A stretch of DNA of 19,730 nt from Eubacteriales bacterium (GTDB lineage Bacteria; Bacillota_A; Clostridia; Lachnospirales; Lachnospiraceae). The stretch covers positions 5,334-25,063 of the forward strand of contig JAUNJL010000034.1 of assembly GCA_030533315.1 (NCBI GenBank), written 5' to 3'. Below, piece by piece: positions 1-7,413 of the stretch (the first letter of the stretch is position 1; each line of letters starts with the position of its first letter). The notes beneath the pieces are model-generated. The model was not told the DNA's origin. It worked only from the letters and a program-made list of their open reading frames with translations, and made no database searches. A program made the translations under genes and the position numbers.

Positions 1-1498
1 GCTCCTTCTCATTTTCCGTGTAGCCGGGGATCTCCAGAACCTCCATCCGGTCCAGGAGAGGCCGGGGGATGCTCTGCATATCGTTGGCCGTGGCAATAAA
101 TAAAACCTGGGAAAGATCCTGAGGGATCTCCACATAATGATCGCTGAAATGGCTGTTCTGCTCCGGATCCAAAACCTCCAAAAGGGCGGAGGCCGTGTCT
201 CCTCTGTGGTCGCTGCCTGTCTTGTCGATCTCATCCAGGAGCATCAATGGATTGCTGGTCCCGGCCTGGACAAGGCCCGCCGTGATCCGCCCCGGCATAG
301 AGCCCACATAGGTTTTCCGGTGTCCCCGGATCTCCGCCTCATCCCGGACTCCTCCCAGACAGATGCGGACGTATTTTTTGTCCAGCGCCTCCGCCACGGA
401 TTTAGCGATGGAGGTCTTGCCTGTGCCCGGAGGCCCCACCAGACAGAGGATGGGGCTTTTTCCCTTGTTGGTCAGCTTCCGCACGGACAAAAACTCCATA
501 ATGCGCTCCTTGACCTCCTTCAGCCCGTAATGGCTCTCCTGAAGGATCTTCCAGGCCCGGGAAAGGTCCTCGCTGTCCTTTGTATGACGATCCCAGGGAA
601 GGGAGAGAAGGGTCTCGATGTAGCCCCGCATCACAGTGATCTCAGCGCTGCTGCTGTTCATCCCGCGAAAACGGCTGATCTCCTTCTCGATCTTCTCCTT
701 CACCTCCGGAGAAGCCTCCAGCCCCTCCAGCTTTTTGCGGAACTCCTGGGCTTCGTCCGCGGTATTGTCCTCTCCCAGCTCCTCCCGGATCATCTTTAGC
801 TGCTCCCGGAGGATGTATTCTCTCTGGTTCTTATCAATGCGCCCCTTCAGCTTTTTCTGAAGCTCCCGGGAGATCCGAAGCACCTCCGTCTCGTTTGTGA
901 GGATCATCCCCAAAAGCTCATACCGCTCCTCCAGGGTGATGGCCTCCAGAAGCTTCTGCTTATTCTGGTAAGAAAGGGGAAGATTCACCGCCACCTGGTC
1001 GATCAGCTCCTCCGCCTCTGTGATACTAAGGATCTGTCCCGCCAGCTCCTTGGTGATCTTGCCGCTTTCCTCACAGTAATCCTGGAAAAGCTCATGGATG
1101 TTTCGGTACATGGCTTCCAGCACAGCCTTCGGCAGCTTGGGGGCCTCCTCCTTTTCAAAAAGGGCTATCTCCGTGAGAAGATAGGGCTTCTCCTGCTCCA
1201 GGCTGATCAGCTCTCCCTTTTCCCAGCCCTCTACCAGCACCCGAAGAAGGTTCTTGGGAAGCTTCACCACCTGCTTGATATAGGCAACTGTCCCGATCTG
1301 GTAAAGATCCCGAAATCCCGGATCCTCCACCTGTGGATCCTTCTGTGTAACCAGAAAGATCTTCTGATCCCGGAGCATAGACGCCTCAATGGCCTTCATG
1401 GAACGCTCCCGGCTCACATCAAAGTGGGCGATCATCCCCGGAAGGATGGTGGTTCCCCTAAGGGCGATGGCCGGCAGTACGTGTATCGAGTCACTCAT
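1..1498 (-). CDS. lon: ATP-dependent protease Lon, N-terminal and AAA+ part (cut by the left edge)
   Basis: This is the first 499 codons of Lon, the cytoplasmic AAA+ serine protease that unfolds and degrades damaged and regulatory proteins. The frame is open to the window edge, so only the N-terminal substrate-binding domain (about residues 1-210), the coiled helical linker and most of the ATPase domain are seen. Walker A is GPPGTGKT at residues 355-362, Walker B is LMLLDEID at 418-425, and the sensor-1 Asn is in ATAND near 472. The Ser-Lys protease domain should lie beyond the edge. The start MSDSIHVLPA has a GAAGGGA Shine-Dalgarno about 9 nt upstream. It begins 24 nt after the clpX stop, so it is the last visible gene of the tig-clpP-clpX-lon unit. 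The LonA class is clear from the long N-domain. Confidence 0.96.
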   Translation of the reverse strand, partial: MSDSIHVLPAIALRGTTILPGMIAHFDVSRERSMKAIEASMLRDQKIFLVTQKDPQVEDPGFRDLYQIGTVAYIKQVVKLPKNLLRVLVEGWEKGELISLEQEKPYLLTEIALFEKEEAPKLPKAVLEAMYRNIHELFQDYCEESGKITKELAGQILSITEAEELIDQVAVNLPLSYQNKQKLLEAITLEERYELLGMILTNETEVLRISRELQKKLKGRIDKNQREYILREQLKMIREELGEDNTADEAQEFRKKLEGLEASPEVKEKIEKEISRFRGMNSSSAEITVMRGYIETLLSLPWDRHTKDSEDLSRAWKILQESHYGLKEVKERIMEFLSVRKLTNKGKSPILCLVGPPGTGKTSIAKSVAEALDKKYVRICLGGVRDEAEIRGHRKTYVGSMPGRITAGLVQAGTSNPLMLLDEIDKTGSDHRGDTASALLEVLDPEQNSHFSDHYVEIPQDLSQVLFIATANDMQSIPRPLLDRMEVLEIPGYTENEKE

Positions 1499-1522
1499 GA
1501 AATGTCAGTCCCTTCTGTATGG

Positions 1523-2830
1523 TCAGGCAGTCTCCGGCTTGCCCTTCTTCCTCGTCCGCGCAGTCCTCCGCCCCGTATTCTGGGCCGGCGCCTCTCCCCG
1601 GACGATCTCAGGCTCGCCAGTGCCTTCTACTACTTCTTTTGTTATGATACATTTTCGGATGGTGTTGTCCGAGGGAGCCTTGTACATCAGATCCATCAGG
1701 GTATTCTCCATGATGGCCCTCAGGCCCCTGGCCCCCGTCTTTCTCTCCAGTGAGCGGCGGGCCATCAGCTCCAGGGCGTCCTCGTCAAAGTCAAGCTCCA
1801 CGCCGTCCAGCTCAAACAGCTTGTGGTACTGCCTGGTAAGGGAGTTCCTTGGCTCCCGCAGAATACGGATCAGGGCGCTCTCGTCCAGGGCGTCCAGGGT
1901 CACCACCACCGGAACGCGGCCTACAAACTCCGGGATAAGGCCATATTTGATCAAATCCTCGGGCATCACGTTTTTCAGCAGCTCGCCCACGTTTTTCTCT
2001 TCCTTGGCCGCCACCTCGGCCCCGAAGCCGATGGACTTCGTGTCCTGCCTGGAATCGATGATCTTTTCCAGCCCGTCAAAGGCGCCGCCGCAGATAAACA
2101 GGATGTTGGTGGTGTCGATCTGGATAAACTCCTGATGGGGATGCTTTCTTCCACCCTGAGGGGGAACGCTGGCCACCGTGCCCTCTAAGATCTTCAGAAG
2201 GGCCTGCTGCACGCCCTCCCCCGACACGTCCCTGGTGATGGAAACGTTTTCGGATTTCCGGGTGATCTTGTCGATCTCGTCAATGTAGATGATCCCGTAC
2301 TGAGCCCGCTCCACATCATAGTCTGCCGCCTGGATGATCTTCAGAAGGATGTTTTCTACATCCTCTCCCACATAACCGGCCTCCGTCAGGGTGGTGGCGT
2401 CAGCGATGGCAAAGGGCACGTTCAGCAGCCTTGCCAGGGTCTGGGCCAGCAGCGTCTTTCCGGAGCCTGTGGGCCCCAGCATCAGGATGTTGCTTTTTTG
2501 CAGCTCCACATCCAGGTTCCTGGAGGCTGTCACACGCTTGTAATGATTGTATACCGCAACGGAAAGCACCTTTTTTGCCTCGTCCTGGCCGATGACGTAA
2601 TCATCCAGGATGGCATGGATCGCCTCCGGCTTCATCAGATTAATGTCTCCCTGGAAGGAAGCCTCCGGCTCGTAGCTGCCAAACTCCTCCTCCATGATCT
2701 CCGCGCAGATTCCCACGCATTCGTCGCAGATGTATGCCCCTCCCGGCCCGGCGATCAGCTTCCGCACCTGATCCTCGCTCTTATGGCAAAAGGAACATCT
2801 TATTTTTCCCTCTCTTGTTTTGTCTGCCAT
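1523..2830 (-). CDS. clpX: ATP-dependent Clp protease ATP-binding subunit ClpX
   Basis: ClpX is the hexameric AAA+ unfoldase that recognises tagged substrates and feeds them to ClpP in the cytoplasm. The protein has 435 residues, close to the usual length. An N-terminal zinc-binding domain carries C12, C15, C35 and C38. Walker A GPTGSGKT lies at 119-126, the pore loop GYVG at 152-155, Walker B IIYIDEID at 180-187, the RKH loop at 228-230, and the ClpP-docking IGF tripeptide at 267-269. The C-terminal RKTGARGLR segment is the sensor-2 region. The tail ends in a basic stretch ([10 protein letters not shown]), a minor lineage-specific extension. The start has a GAGGA site 6 nt upstream. It follows clpP by 168 nt, a gap holding a terminator-like hairpin, so its level may be set separately from clpP. 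Confidence 0.98.
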   Translation of the reverse strand: MADKTREGKIRCSFCHKSEDQVRKLIAGPGGAYICDECVGICAEIMEEEFGSYEPEASFQGDINLMKPEAIHAILDDYVIGQDEAKKVLSVAVYNHYKRVTASRNLDVELQKSNILMLGPTGSGKTLLAQTLARLLNVPFAIADATTLTEAGYVGEDVENILLKIIQAADYDVERAQYGIIYIDEIDKITRKSENVSITRDVSGEGVQQALLKILEGTVASVPPQGGRKHPHQEFIQIDTTNILFICGGAFDGLEKIIDSRQDTKSIGFGAEVAAKEEKNVGELLKNVMPEDLIKYGLIPEFVGRVPVVVTLDALDESALIRILREPRNSLTRQYHKLFELDGVELDFDEDALELMARRSLERKTGARGLRAIMENTLMDLMYKAPSDNTIRKCIITKEVVEGTGEPEIVRGEAPAQNTGRRTARTRKKGKPETA

Positions 2831-2918
2831 GGATTCCTCTTTTTTCCTTTCTTTTTCCCGAATTTTCTATGGATAATAACGGGGAAAAACCCTTTATTTT
2901 CTGATTCCCATTTTAAGC

Positions 2919-2950
2919 AAGATAAGACTCCTGATGATCAGGAGCCTTTT
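2919..2950 (-). terminator. Terminator-like hairpin between clpP and clpX
   Basis: Read on the minus strand, an 11-bp stem (AAGGCTCCTGA paired with TCAGGAGTCTT, one G-T wobble) closes a 3-nt TCA loop at 2924-2948. It is followed by the imperfect T-rich ATCTTGCTT. It sits downstream of clpP and upstream of clpX. The weak T tract suggests partial termination or 3' end protection rather than a full stop. I see no convincing sigma-A promoter after it, so clpX probably depends on read-through. Confidence 0.45.
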
Positions 2951-2998
2951 CTTTCACGCAAAAGAAAGCCCCGCCGGAGATTTCTTTTGTTTCTGCCA

Positions 2999-3580
2999 TT
3001 ATTTGTGCTGCACCACGCCGTCGATGAGACCGTAGGCCTTTGCGTCCTCCGCGGACATATAGTGATCCCTGTCCGTGTCTCTCTCCACAACCTCATAGGG
3101 CTGCCCGGTGTTTGCCGCCAAAATTTCATTTAAGGTTCTCTTTGTCTTCGCGATGTGGTCTGCCACGATCTGGATCTCCGTCGCCTGGCCCTGGGCGCCT
3201 CCCGAGGGCTGATGGATCATGATCGTGGAATTAGGAAGGGCAAAGCGCTTTCCCTTCGCGCCTCCTGCCAGCAAAAACGCTCCCATGCTGGCCGCCATGC
3301 CAAGACAGATGGTGGACACGTCGCACTTGATATACTGCATCGTGTCATAGATGGCCATGCCCGCCGTCACGGAGCCGCCGGGGCTGTTGATATACAACTG
3401 AATATCCTTGCCGGGATCCTCCGCCTCCAAAAAGAGGAGCTCCGCCACCACCAGGCTGGCGGTCACGTCGTTTACTTCCTCTCCCAGGAAAATGATCCTG
3501 TCTTTTAAAAGTCTCGAATAGATGTCGTAGCTTCTTTCCCCTCTGCTTGTCTGTTCAAGGACATATGGTACTAAGCTCAT
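2999..3580 (-). CDS. clpP: ATP-dependent Clp protease proteolytic subunit ClpP
   Basis: ClpP is the tetradecameric serine peptidase that partners ClpX (and ClpC/ClpA) in cytoplasmic protein turnover. The 193-residue product has the catalytic triad at S98 (in MAASMGA), H123 (in MIHQPSG) and D172 (in DTDRDHYM), the canonical numbering for Firmicutes ClpP. The oxyanion-region motif NSPGGSV is at 65-71. I chose the start MSLVPYV at 3580 rather than an in-frame ATG 8 codons upstream. It gives the family-typical N-terminus and has a GAGGG site just upstream, although the spacing is short (4-5 nt). It lies 57 nt after tig and is probably cotranscribed with it. Confidence 0.98.
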   Translation of the reverse strand: MSLVPYVLEQTSRGERSYDIYSRLLKDRIIFLGEEVNDVTASLVVAELLFLEAEDPGKDIQLYINSPGGSVTAGMAIYDTMQYIKCDVSTICLGMAASMGAFLLAGGAKGKRFALPNSTIMIHQPSGGAQGQATEIQIVADHIAKTKRTLNEILAANTGQPYEVVERDTDRDHYMSAEDAKAYGLIDGVVQHK

Positions 3581-3637
3581 AATTCCCTCTTTTCTGAATA
3601 TCAAACGTCACTGTTCACGACCGCCCCGAGGAAACTG

Positions 3638-4924
3638 TCAAGCCTCCTTCGCGGCATCCGCAAGGAATGTCACTGCCTTCTGTACAGCCAGATCCTCCTT
3701 CATCTGAGCCAGACCGCTCTCGCCAAGGAGCTCCTTCACCTTGTCGGCCTCCATCTTGTACATCTCGGCCATCTTTCCGATCTCCTGGTTTACCTCGTCC
3801 TCACCGGCCTCAATGCTCTCTGCGGCCACAACTGCCTCCAGGACCAGTCTTGTCTGGATCCTCTTTAAGGCCTGGGGCTTCATATCCTCCAGCATCTTGT
3901 CCGCGGTCAGTCCGGTAAACTGGAAGTACTGCTCCATGGTCAGGCCCTGCTGCTGCATCCTTCTGGCGAAATCATCCAGCATCTGGCGGCTCTGGGTCTG
4001 GATCATGGGCTCCGGAATCTCCATCTGGGCGTTCTCGATCACCTTGTCGATCACTGCGTTTTCCTTAGCGGTCTTTGCCTCGTTTTCCTTTTTCTCTGTC
4101 AGGCTCTTCTTTACGCTTTCCCTGTACTCCGCAAGGGTGTCAAACTCGGAAACATCCTTGGCGAAATCATCGTCCAGCTCCGGAAGCTCCTTCGTCTCGA
4201 TCTTCTTAATATCGCACTGGAACACTGCTGCCTTCCCAGCCAGCTCCTTAGCCTGATACTCCTCCGGGAATGTGACATTAACCTCTACATGGTCGCCGGT
4301 GTTCGCCCCAACAAGCTGATCCTCAAAGCCTGGGATAAAGGAGCCGGAGCCAAGGGTCAGCGGGTAATCGGCGCCCTTTCCTCCCTCAAATGCCTCTCCG
4401 TCCACAAAGCCTTCAAAATCCAAAGTCACAATGTCGTCCTTCGCTGCGGCCCGGTCCTCCACGGTGATGGTTCTGGAGTTCTTCTCCTGCTCCTTCTTCA
4501 CCTCGGCGTCGATCTCCTCCTCTGTCACGGTCAGGTCAGCGGCGGGAACCTCTACCCCCTTGTACTCTCCCAGGGTCACCTCAGGCTTTACAGCTACTAA
4601 AGCAGTGAAAATGAGGGGTTTTCCAGGCTCCATCTGCTCCACGTTCAGCTCCGGCTGGGAAACGATCTCCAGCTCGCACTCCTCCAGCGCCTTCTCATAC
4701 TGCTGGGGAACCAGGGCGTTTACAGCGTCCTCCATAAATACGCCCTTGCCGTACATCTTCTCGATCATTTTTCTGGGAGCCTTTCCTCTGCGGAATCCGG
4801 GGATGGTAATCTTTCCCTTTGATCTCTGGTAAGCCTTCTCCATTGCCTGATCCAGCTCCTCCGCGGGAACCTCGATGGTCAGCTTCGCCATGTTTTTCTC
4901 CATTTTCTCTACCTGTAAACTCAT
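3638..4924 (-). CDS. tig: Trigger factor (ribosome-associated chaperone and prolyl isomerase)
   Basis: Trigger factor binds ribosomal protein uL23 at the tunnel exit and shields nascent chains. The 428-residue protein has the three expected parts. The N-terminal ribosome-binding domain carries the signature GFRRGKAP at 43-50. An FKBP-type peptidyl-prolyl isomerase domain spans about residues 163-245 (with FEGFVDGEAFEGG and GSFIPGFEDQL). A long helical C-terminal chaperone domain follows. Length is normal. The start has a strong AAAGGAGG site about 9 nt upstream. It is the first gene of tig-clpP-clpX-lon, an order that couples folding of new chains with removal of failed ones, and its leader is unusually structured. 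Confidence 0.98.
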   Translation of the reverse strand: MSLQVEKMEKNMAKLTIEVPAEELDQAMEKAYQRSKGKITIPGFRRGKAPRKMIEKMYGKGVFMEDAVNALVPQQYEKALEECELEIVSQPELNVEQMEPGKPLIFTALVAVKPEVTLGEYKGVEVPAADLTVTEEEIDAEVKKEQEKNSRTITVEDRAAAKDDIVTLDFEGFVDGEAFEGGKGADYPLTLGSGSFIPGFEDQLVGANTGDHVEVNVTFPEEYQAKELAGKAAVFQCDIKKIETKELPELDDDFAKDVSEFDTLAEYRESVKKSLTEKKENEAKTAKENAVIDKVIENAQMEIPEPMIQTQSRQMLDDFARRMQQQGLTMEQYFQFTGLTADKMLEDMKPQALKRIQTRLVLEAVVAAESIEAGEDEVNQEIGKMAEMYKMEADKVKELLGESGLAQMKEDLAVQKAVTFLADAAKEA

Positions 4925-4984
4925 TTGTCGTGTTCCTCCTTTATACTTCAGGTTCTATCTATTTACAGCTTTTTTCTCCGGCTC

Positions 4985-5034
4985 TATGACGCCCGGGGCC
5001 CTGTCAGGCCGCGGCTTTTGCCGTCGGCGTCATA
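4985..5034 (-). other. Predicted three-way-junction RNA structure in the tig leader
   Basis: A perfect 9-bp closing stem, TATGACGCC (4985-4993) with GGCGTCATA (5026-5034), encloses 32 nt. Inside, two small hairpins can form side by side: GGCC/GGCC around a 6-nt loop (4997-5010) and CGGC/GCCG around a 4-nt loop (5012-5023). On the minus-strand transcript this falls in the first part of the tig leader, roughly 15 nt after the inferred start site. No T tract follows it, so it is not an intrinsic terminator. I do not recognise it as a known riboswitch class; pairing was read by eye. Confidence 0.5.
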
Positions 5035-5053
5035 CAATCACAGTCATTTCAGT

Positions 5054-5063
5054 AGTATAACAC
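5054..5063 (-). promoter_or_regulatory. Extended -10 promoter of the tig operon
   Basis: On the minus strand, TG-T-TATACT (the TATACT at 5054-5059) is a good extended -10 element. The -35 region is poor: the spacer is filled by a run of nine T residues (5069-5077) preceded by TGGCG. The extended -10 probably compensates. The inferred start is near 5047, giving a leader of about 120 nt before tig. Confidence 0.6.
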
Positions 5064-5099
5064 ATACGAAAAAAAAACGCCAGCATTTTTTACAGGTTT

Positions 5100-5657
5100 T
5101 TAGCAGGCCCTATACACGATAGATGCCCCGATCTCCTTTGCCTTCTCCTCCCCCAAAAGCTGTCCGATCAGGGAAAGGGAAAAATCGATGGCGGTTCCCA
5201 GGCCCCGGCTGGTGGTCACATTTCCATCCACCACCACAGCCTCCTCCGAGGGGATGGCATCCTTCAGCCCGCCCATACAGGAGGGATAAGCGGTAGCCCT
5301 TCTTCCCTTTAGGAAGCCAAGGTCTGCAAACACCGTGGGGGCCGCGCAAATGGCCGCAATCTTTCCCCCTTTATTATAGAAGCTTTTCAGAAGCTCCTTC
5401 AGGGGCTCGTACTCTCCCAGGTACTTCGTCCCAGGCATTCCCCCGGGAAGCACCAGCATATCCCCGTCGGAAAAATCCATCTGGGAAAAGCAGCCGTCCG
5501 CCAGAAGGGAGATTCCGTGGGAGGTGGTCACCTCACGAGTCTCCTTGATGGATACCGTGGTGATCCCGATCCCTGCCCTACGCATCAGATCTACGACCGT
5601 CAGGCCCTCGATGTCCTCAAATCCGTCTGCCAAAAAAATGTATACTTTTTTGCTCAT
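5100..5657 (-). CDS. DJ-1/PfpI (ThiJ/YajL) family protein
   Basis: This 185-residue cytosolic protein belongs to the DJ-1/PfpI superfamily, whose members include deglycase-like, chaperone-like and redox-sensing proteins. The actual substrate cannot be told from sequence. The nucleophile elbow is AAICAAP with C104, equivalent to C106 of DJ-1. The acidic partner is E17 in DGFEDIE (E18 of DJ-1), and LPGGMPGTKYL at 70-80 is typical. I chose the start MSKKVYIFLA: it has AAGGAGGT 10 nt upstream, and the longer in-frame ATG at 5732 lies inside the -10 box of its own promoter. It is probably a single-gene unit upstream of tig. No clear terminator separates it from the tig promoter. Confidence 0.93.
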   Translation of the reverse strand: MSKKVYIFLADGFEDIEGLTVVDLMRRAGIGITTVSIKETREVTTSHGISLLADGCFSQMDFSDGDMLVLPGGMPGTKYLGEYEPLKELLKSFYNKGGKIAAICAAPTVFADLGFLKGRRATAYPSCMGGLKDAIPSEEAVVVDGNVTTSRGLGTAIDFSLSLIGQLLGEEKAKEIGASIVYRAC

Positions 5658-5730
5658 TTGTTCTGATACCTCCTTGTTCGCGCTCCCCATTTTCCCTATG
5701 CGTTTACCCGGCTGGAGCCCATTTTCGTTC

Positions 5731-5759
5731 ATTATAGCATTTGCATTTCTCTTTTACAA
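5731..5759 (-). promoter_or_regulatory. Sigma-A promoter of the DJ-1 family gene
   Basis: On the minus strand TTGTAA (5754-5759), a 17-bp spacer and a perfect TATAAT (5731-5736), preceded by an extended TGC, form a strong promoter. The inferred start near 5724 leaves a leader of about 65 nt. This excludes the upstream ATG at 5732 as the start codon. Confidence 0.85.
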
Positions 5760-5780
5760 TGGAGAACCCTAAAAAAGGGC

Positions 5781-5809
5781 TTGCCGAGAAGGGAAAAGTA
5801 TGGTAGAAT
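5781..5809 (+). promoter_or_regulatory. Promoter of tRNA-Gly
   Basis: TTGCCG (5781-5786), a 17-bp spacer and TAGAAT (5804-5809) with an extended TGG before it. The inferred start is about 12 nt before the mature tRNA, as usual for short tRNA leaders. It diverges from the neighbouring minus-strand promoter. Confidence 0.8.
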
Positions 5810-5827
5810 GGTTCCCGTAAACGAGAT

Positions 5828-5898
<71 letters not shown>

Positions 5899-5902
5899 TA
5901 AG

Positions 5903-5939
5903 AACCAGGGAGCGTTCATTCGGCGCTGCCTGGTTTTTT
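5903..5939 (+). terminator. Intrinsic terminator of tRNA-Gly
   Basis: AACCAGG (5903-5909) pairs with CCTGGTT (5929-5935). Inside, AGCG (5911-5914) pairs with CGCT (5924-5927) after one G-G mismatch. The T run covers 5934-5939. It abuts the end of the convergent CYTH gene at 5942 but has no good T tract in that direction. Confidence 0.87.
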
Positions 5940-5941
5940 CG

Positions 5942-6406
5942 TTATTCCTCTAAAGCTCCTCCCCTGCTTAACACGCTGTTGTGGTACTTGCCGCTGTCTG
6001 TCACGTCCTTGCCGAACCATGCGGGAGGCTCATAGGCCAGCGCCGCTTCCTCTGTGGGGAACTCCACCTCCGCCAGGTACAGTCCCTCATAGGGAGGGTC
6101 AAAAACGTCCAACTCTATGGTCAGGCCCTCCTTTTCCGGGATCTGATACCGGGTCTTTGACAGGATCAGGCCGTCCGCCTTTTCCCTTAGGTGTTCATAG
6201 GCCTCCCTTGTGAGGGGCAGGTTATACTCCTCCCGGACCATCAGTCCCTTGGACTTGTAGGTGAGGTAATAGCGGTCGTCCGATCTTCGGATCCGCACCA
6301 CGGGGGCGGTACAGAGATAAGCCTGCTGGATTTTGTGGCTGGGATAGGCCGCCAGGTTCTCCGGAAGCTTCTCTTTTTCAATTAAAAATTTTCTCTCGAT
6401 CTCCAT
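5942..6406 (-). CDS. CYTH-domain protein (triphosphate tunnel metalloenzyme family)
   Basis: The 154-residue product has the CYTH signature ExExK at its N-terminus (E2, E4, K6 in MEIERKF). Charged strands that line the tunnel follow: RIR at 38-40, KSK at 51-53, TRYQI near 85-89, ELDVFD at 98-103 and AEVEFPTEEE-like acidic residues at 112-120. Members hydrolyse inorganic tripolyphosphate or nucleoside triphosphates, or act as class IV adenylyl cyclases. The small single-domain bacterial form is more often a tripolyphosphatase (inference). I chose the start at 6406 because GGAGGT lies 9 nt upstream and because the longer in-frame ATG at 6466 lies within the -35 element of the promoter. Single-gene unit, convergent with the tRNA. 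Confidence 0.9.
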   Translation of the reverse strand: MEIERKFLIEKEKLPENLAAYPSHKIQQAYLCTAPVVRIRRSDDRYYLTYKSKGLMVREEYNLPLTREAYEHLREKADGLILSKTRYQIPEKEGLTIELDVFDPPYEGLYLAEVEFPTEEAALAYEPPAWFGKDVTDSGKYHNSVLSRGGALEE

Positions 6407-6436
6407 AATGGTCAAACCTCCATATCTTTCCTTTTT

Positions 6437-6466
6437 AGTATACCCCTGTTTTCCGGATTTTGGCAA
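6437..6466 (-). promoter_or_regulatory. Promoter of the CYTH gene
   Basis: On the minus strand TTGCCA (6461-6466), an 18-bp spacer and TATACT (6437-6442). The inferred start is near 6430, leaving a short leader that ends in the GGAGGT site. Confidence 0.7.
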
Positions 6467-6516
6467 CCAAAAATCAGCCGGGAAAGCCGCCGGGGAAGCA
6501 CCAAGTGAAAATTACA

Positions 6517-6544
6517 TTGACAAGATGCTTTAACATGGTAAAAT
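6517..6544 (+). promoter_or_regulatory. Promoter of the proC operon
   Basis: A perfect TTGACA (6517-6522), a 16-bp spacer and TAAAAT (6539-6544). The start site should be near 6551. It diverges from the CYTH promoter. Confidence 0.8.
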
Positions 6545-6576
6545 AAAAAAGACATCTGGTCGAAAGGAGGAGTATT

Positions 6577-7374
6577 ATGATGAAATTAGGTTTTATCGGC
6601 TGCGGAAACATGGCCTCCGCCATGATCAGCGGCATCTTGAAAAAGGGCGTCTTTTCCCCGGAAGAGATCATCGTCTCCAACCTTACCGTGGAAGGGAGCC
6701 AAAGAAGCCGGGAGAAGCTGGGCGTCCAAACTACCATGGACAACCGCCAGGTGGTTCTGGCGGCAGAAAAGCTCGTCCTGGCTGTAAAGCCCCAATTCTA
6801 TGAGGAGGTTCTGCTGGAGGTGAAGGATCTCCTTACCCCCTCTCACATGATCATCGGGATCGCTCCGGGAAAGACCCTCTCCTGGCTGGAGGAGACCTGC
6901 GGCCAGCCCTTAAGGATCGCCAGGCTGATGCCAAACACCCCGGCGCAGGTAGGGGAAGGCATGACCGGCATCTGCGTCAACAGCCGGATCACCCAGCAGG
7001 ATCTGGAGGAGCTTTTGCGGATCACAGACAGCTTCGGGCGCTCTGAGGTGGTGCCTGAAAGACTGATGGACGCCGTGTGCGCCGTCAGCGGCTGCTCCCC
7101 CGCCTTCGTCTTTTTGTTCCTGGAGGCCATGGCCGACAGCGCCGTCGCCCTGGGTATGCCCCGGAAGCAGGCCTATTCCCTGGCCGCCCAGGCAGTGCTC
7201 GGCAGCGCCAAAATGCTCCTGGAGACAGGGATGCACCCCGGCGAATTAAAGGATATGGTGTGCTCCCCCGCCGGAAGCACCATCGAGGGCGTCCGCGCCC
7301 TGGAGAAGGCAGGCTTCCGCAGCGCTGTTTTTGAAGCGCTCCAGGCAAGCGCCGAAAAAGGAAAACGCTTATGA
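6577..7374 (+). CDS. proC: Pyrroline-5-carboxylate reductase
   Basis: ProC catalyses the last step of proline synthesis, reducing 1-pyrroline-5-carboxylate with NAD(P)H in the cytosol. The 265-residue length is normal. The N-terminal Rossmann fold begins at once with GFIGCGNMASAMISG (5-19). The mid-protein AVKPQFYEEVL and LMPNTPAQVGEGMTGIC segments are typical of the family. The C-terminal dimerisation domain has SPAGSTIEGVRALEKAG, matching the conserved PGGTT-type signature. AAAGGAGG lies 8 nt upstream of the first of two consecutive ATG codons. It heads a probable operon with citrate synthase (39 nt gap) and a membrane acyltransferase. No other proline gene (proA, proB) is in view. Confidence 0.97.
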   Translation: MMKLGFIGCGNMASAMISGILKKGVFSPEEIIVSNLTVEGSQRSREKLGVQTTMDNRQVVLAAEKLVLAVKPQFYEEVLLEVKDLLTPSHMIIGIAPGKTLSWLEETCGQPLRIARLMPNTPAQVGEGMTGICVNSRITQQDLEELLRITDSFGRSEVVPERLMDAVCAVSGCSPAFVFLFLEAMADSAVALGMPRKQAYSLAAQAVLGSAKMLLETGMHPGELKDMVCSPAGSTIEGVRALEKAGFRSAVFEALQASAEKGKRL

Positions 7375-7413
7375 TCCCCCATCCCAGACTACGTTCAGAA
7401 ATGAGGAATTGCC

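Noticed and set aside
137..2188. Long plus-strand open frames opposite lon and clpX (and similar frames opposite hydA, citrate synthase and others)
   Set aside because: They are antisense shadows of strongly conserved genes, lack ribosome sites and have low-complexity Ser/Leu/His-rich translations.
5658..5732. A longer start for the DJ-1 family protein at 5732
   Set aside because: That codon falls within the TATAAT promoter element, so it would not be transcribed from it. The start at 5657 has AAGGAGGT.
5761..5780. A CCCT-A-rich-AGGG mini hairpin between the DJ-1 and tRNA promoters
   Set aside because: The stem is only 3-4 bp, so neither a terminator nor an operator can be claimed.
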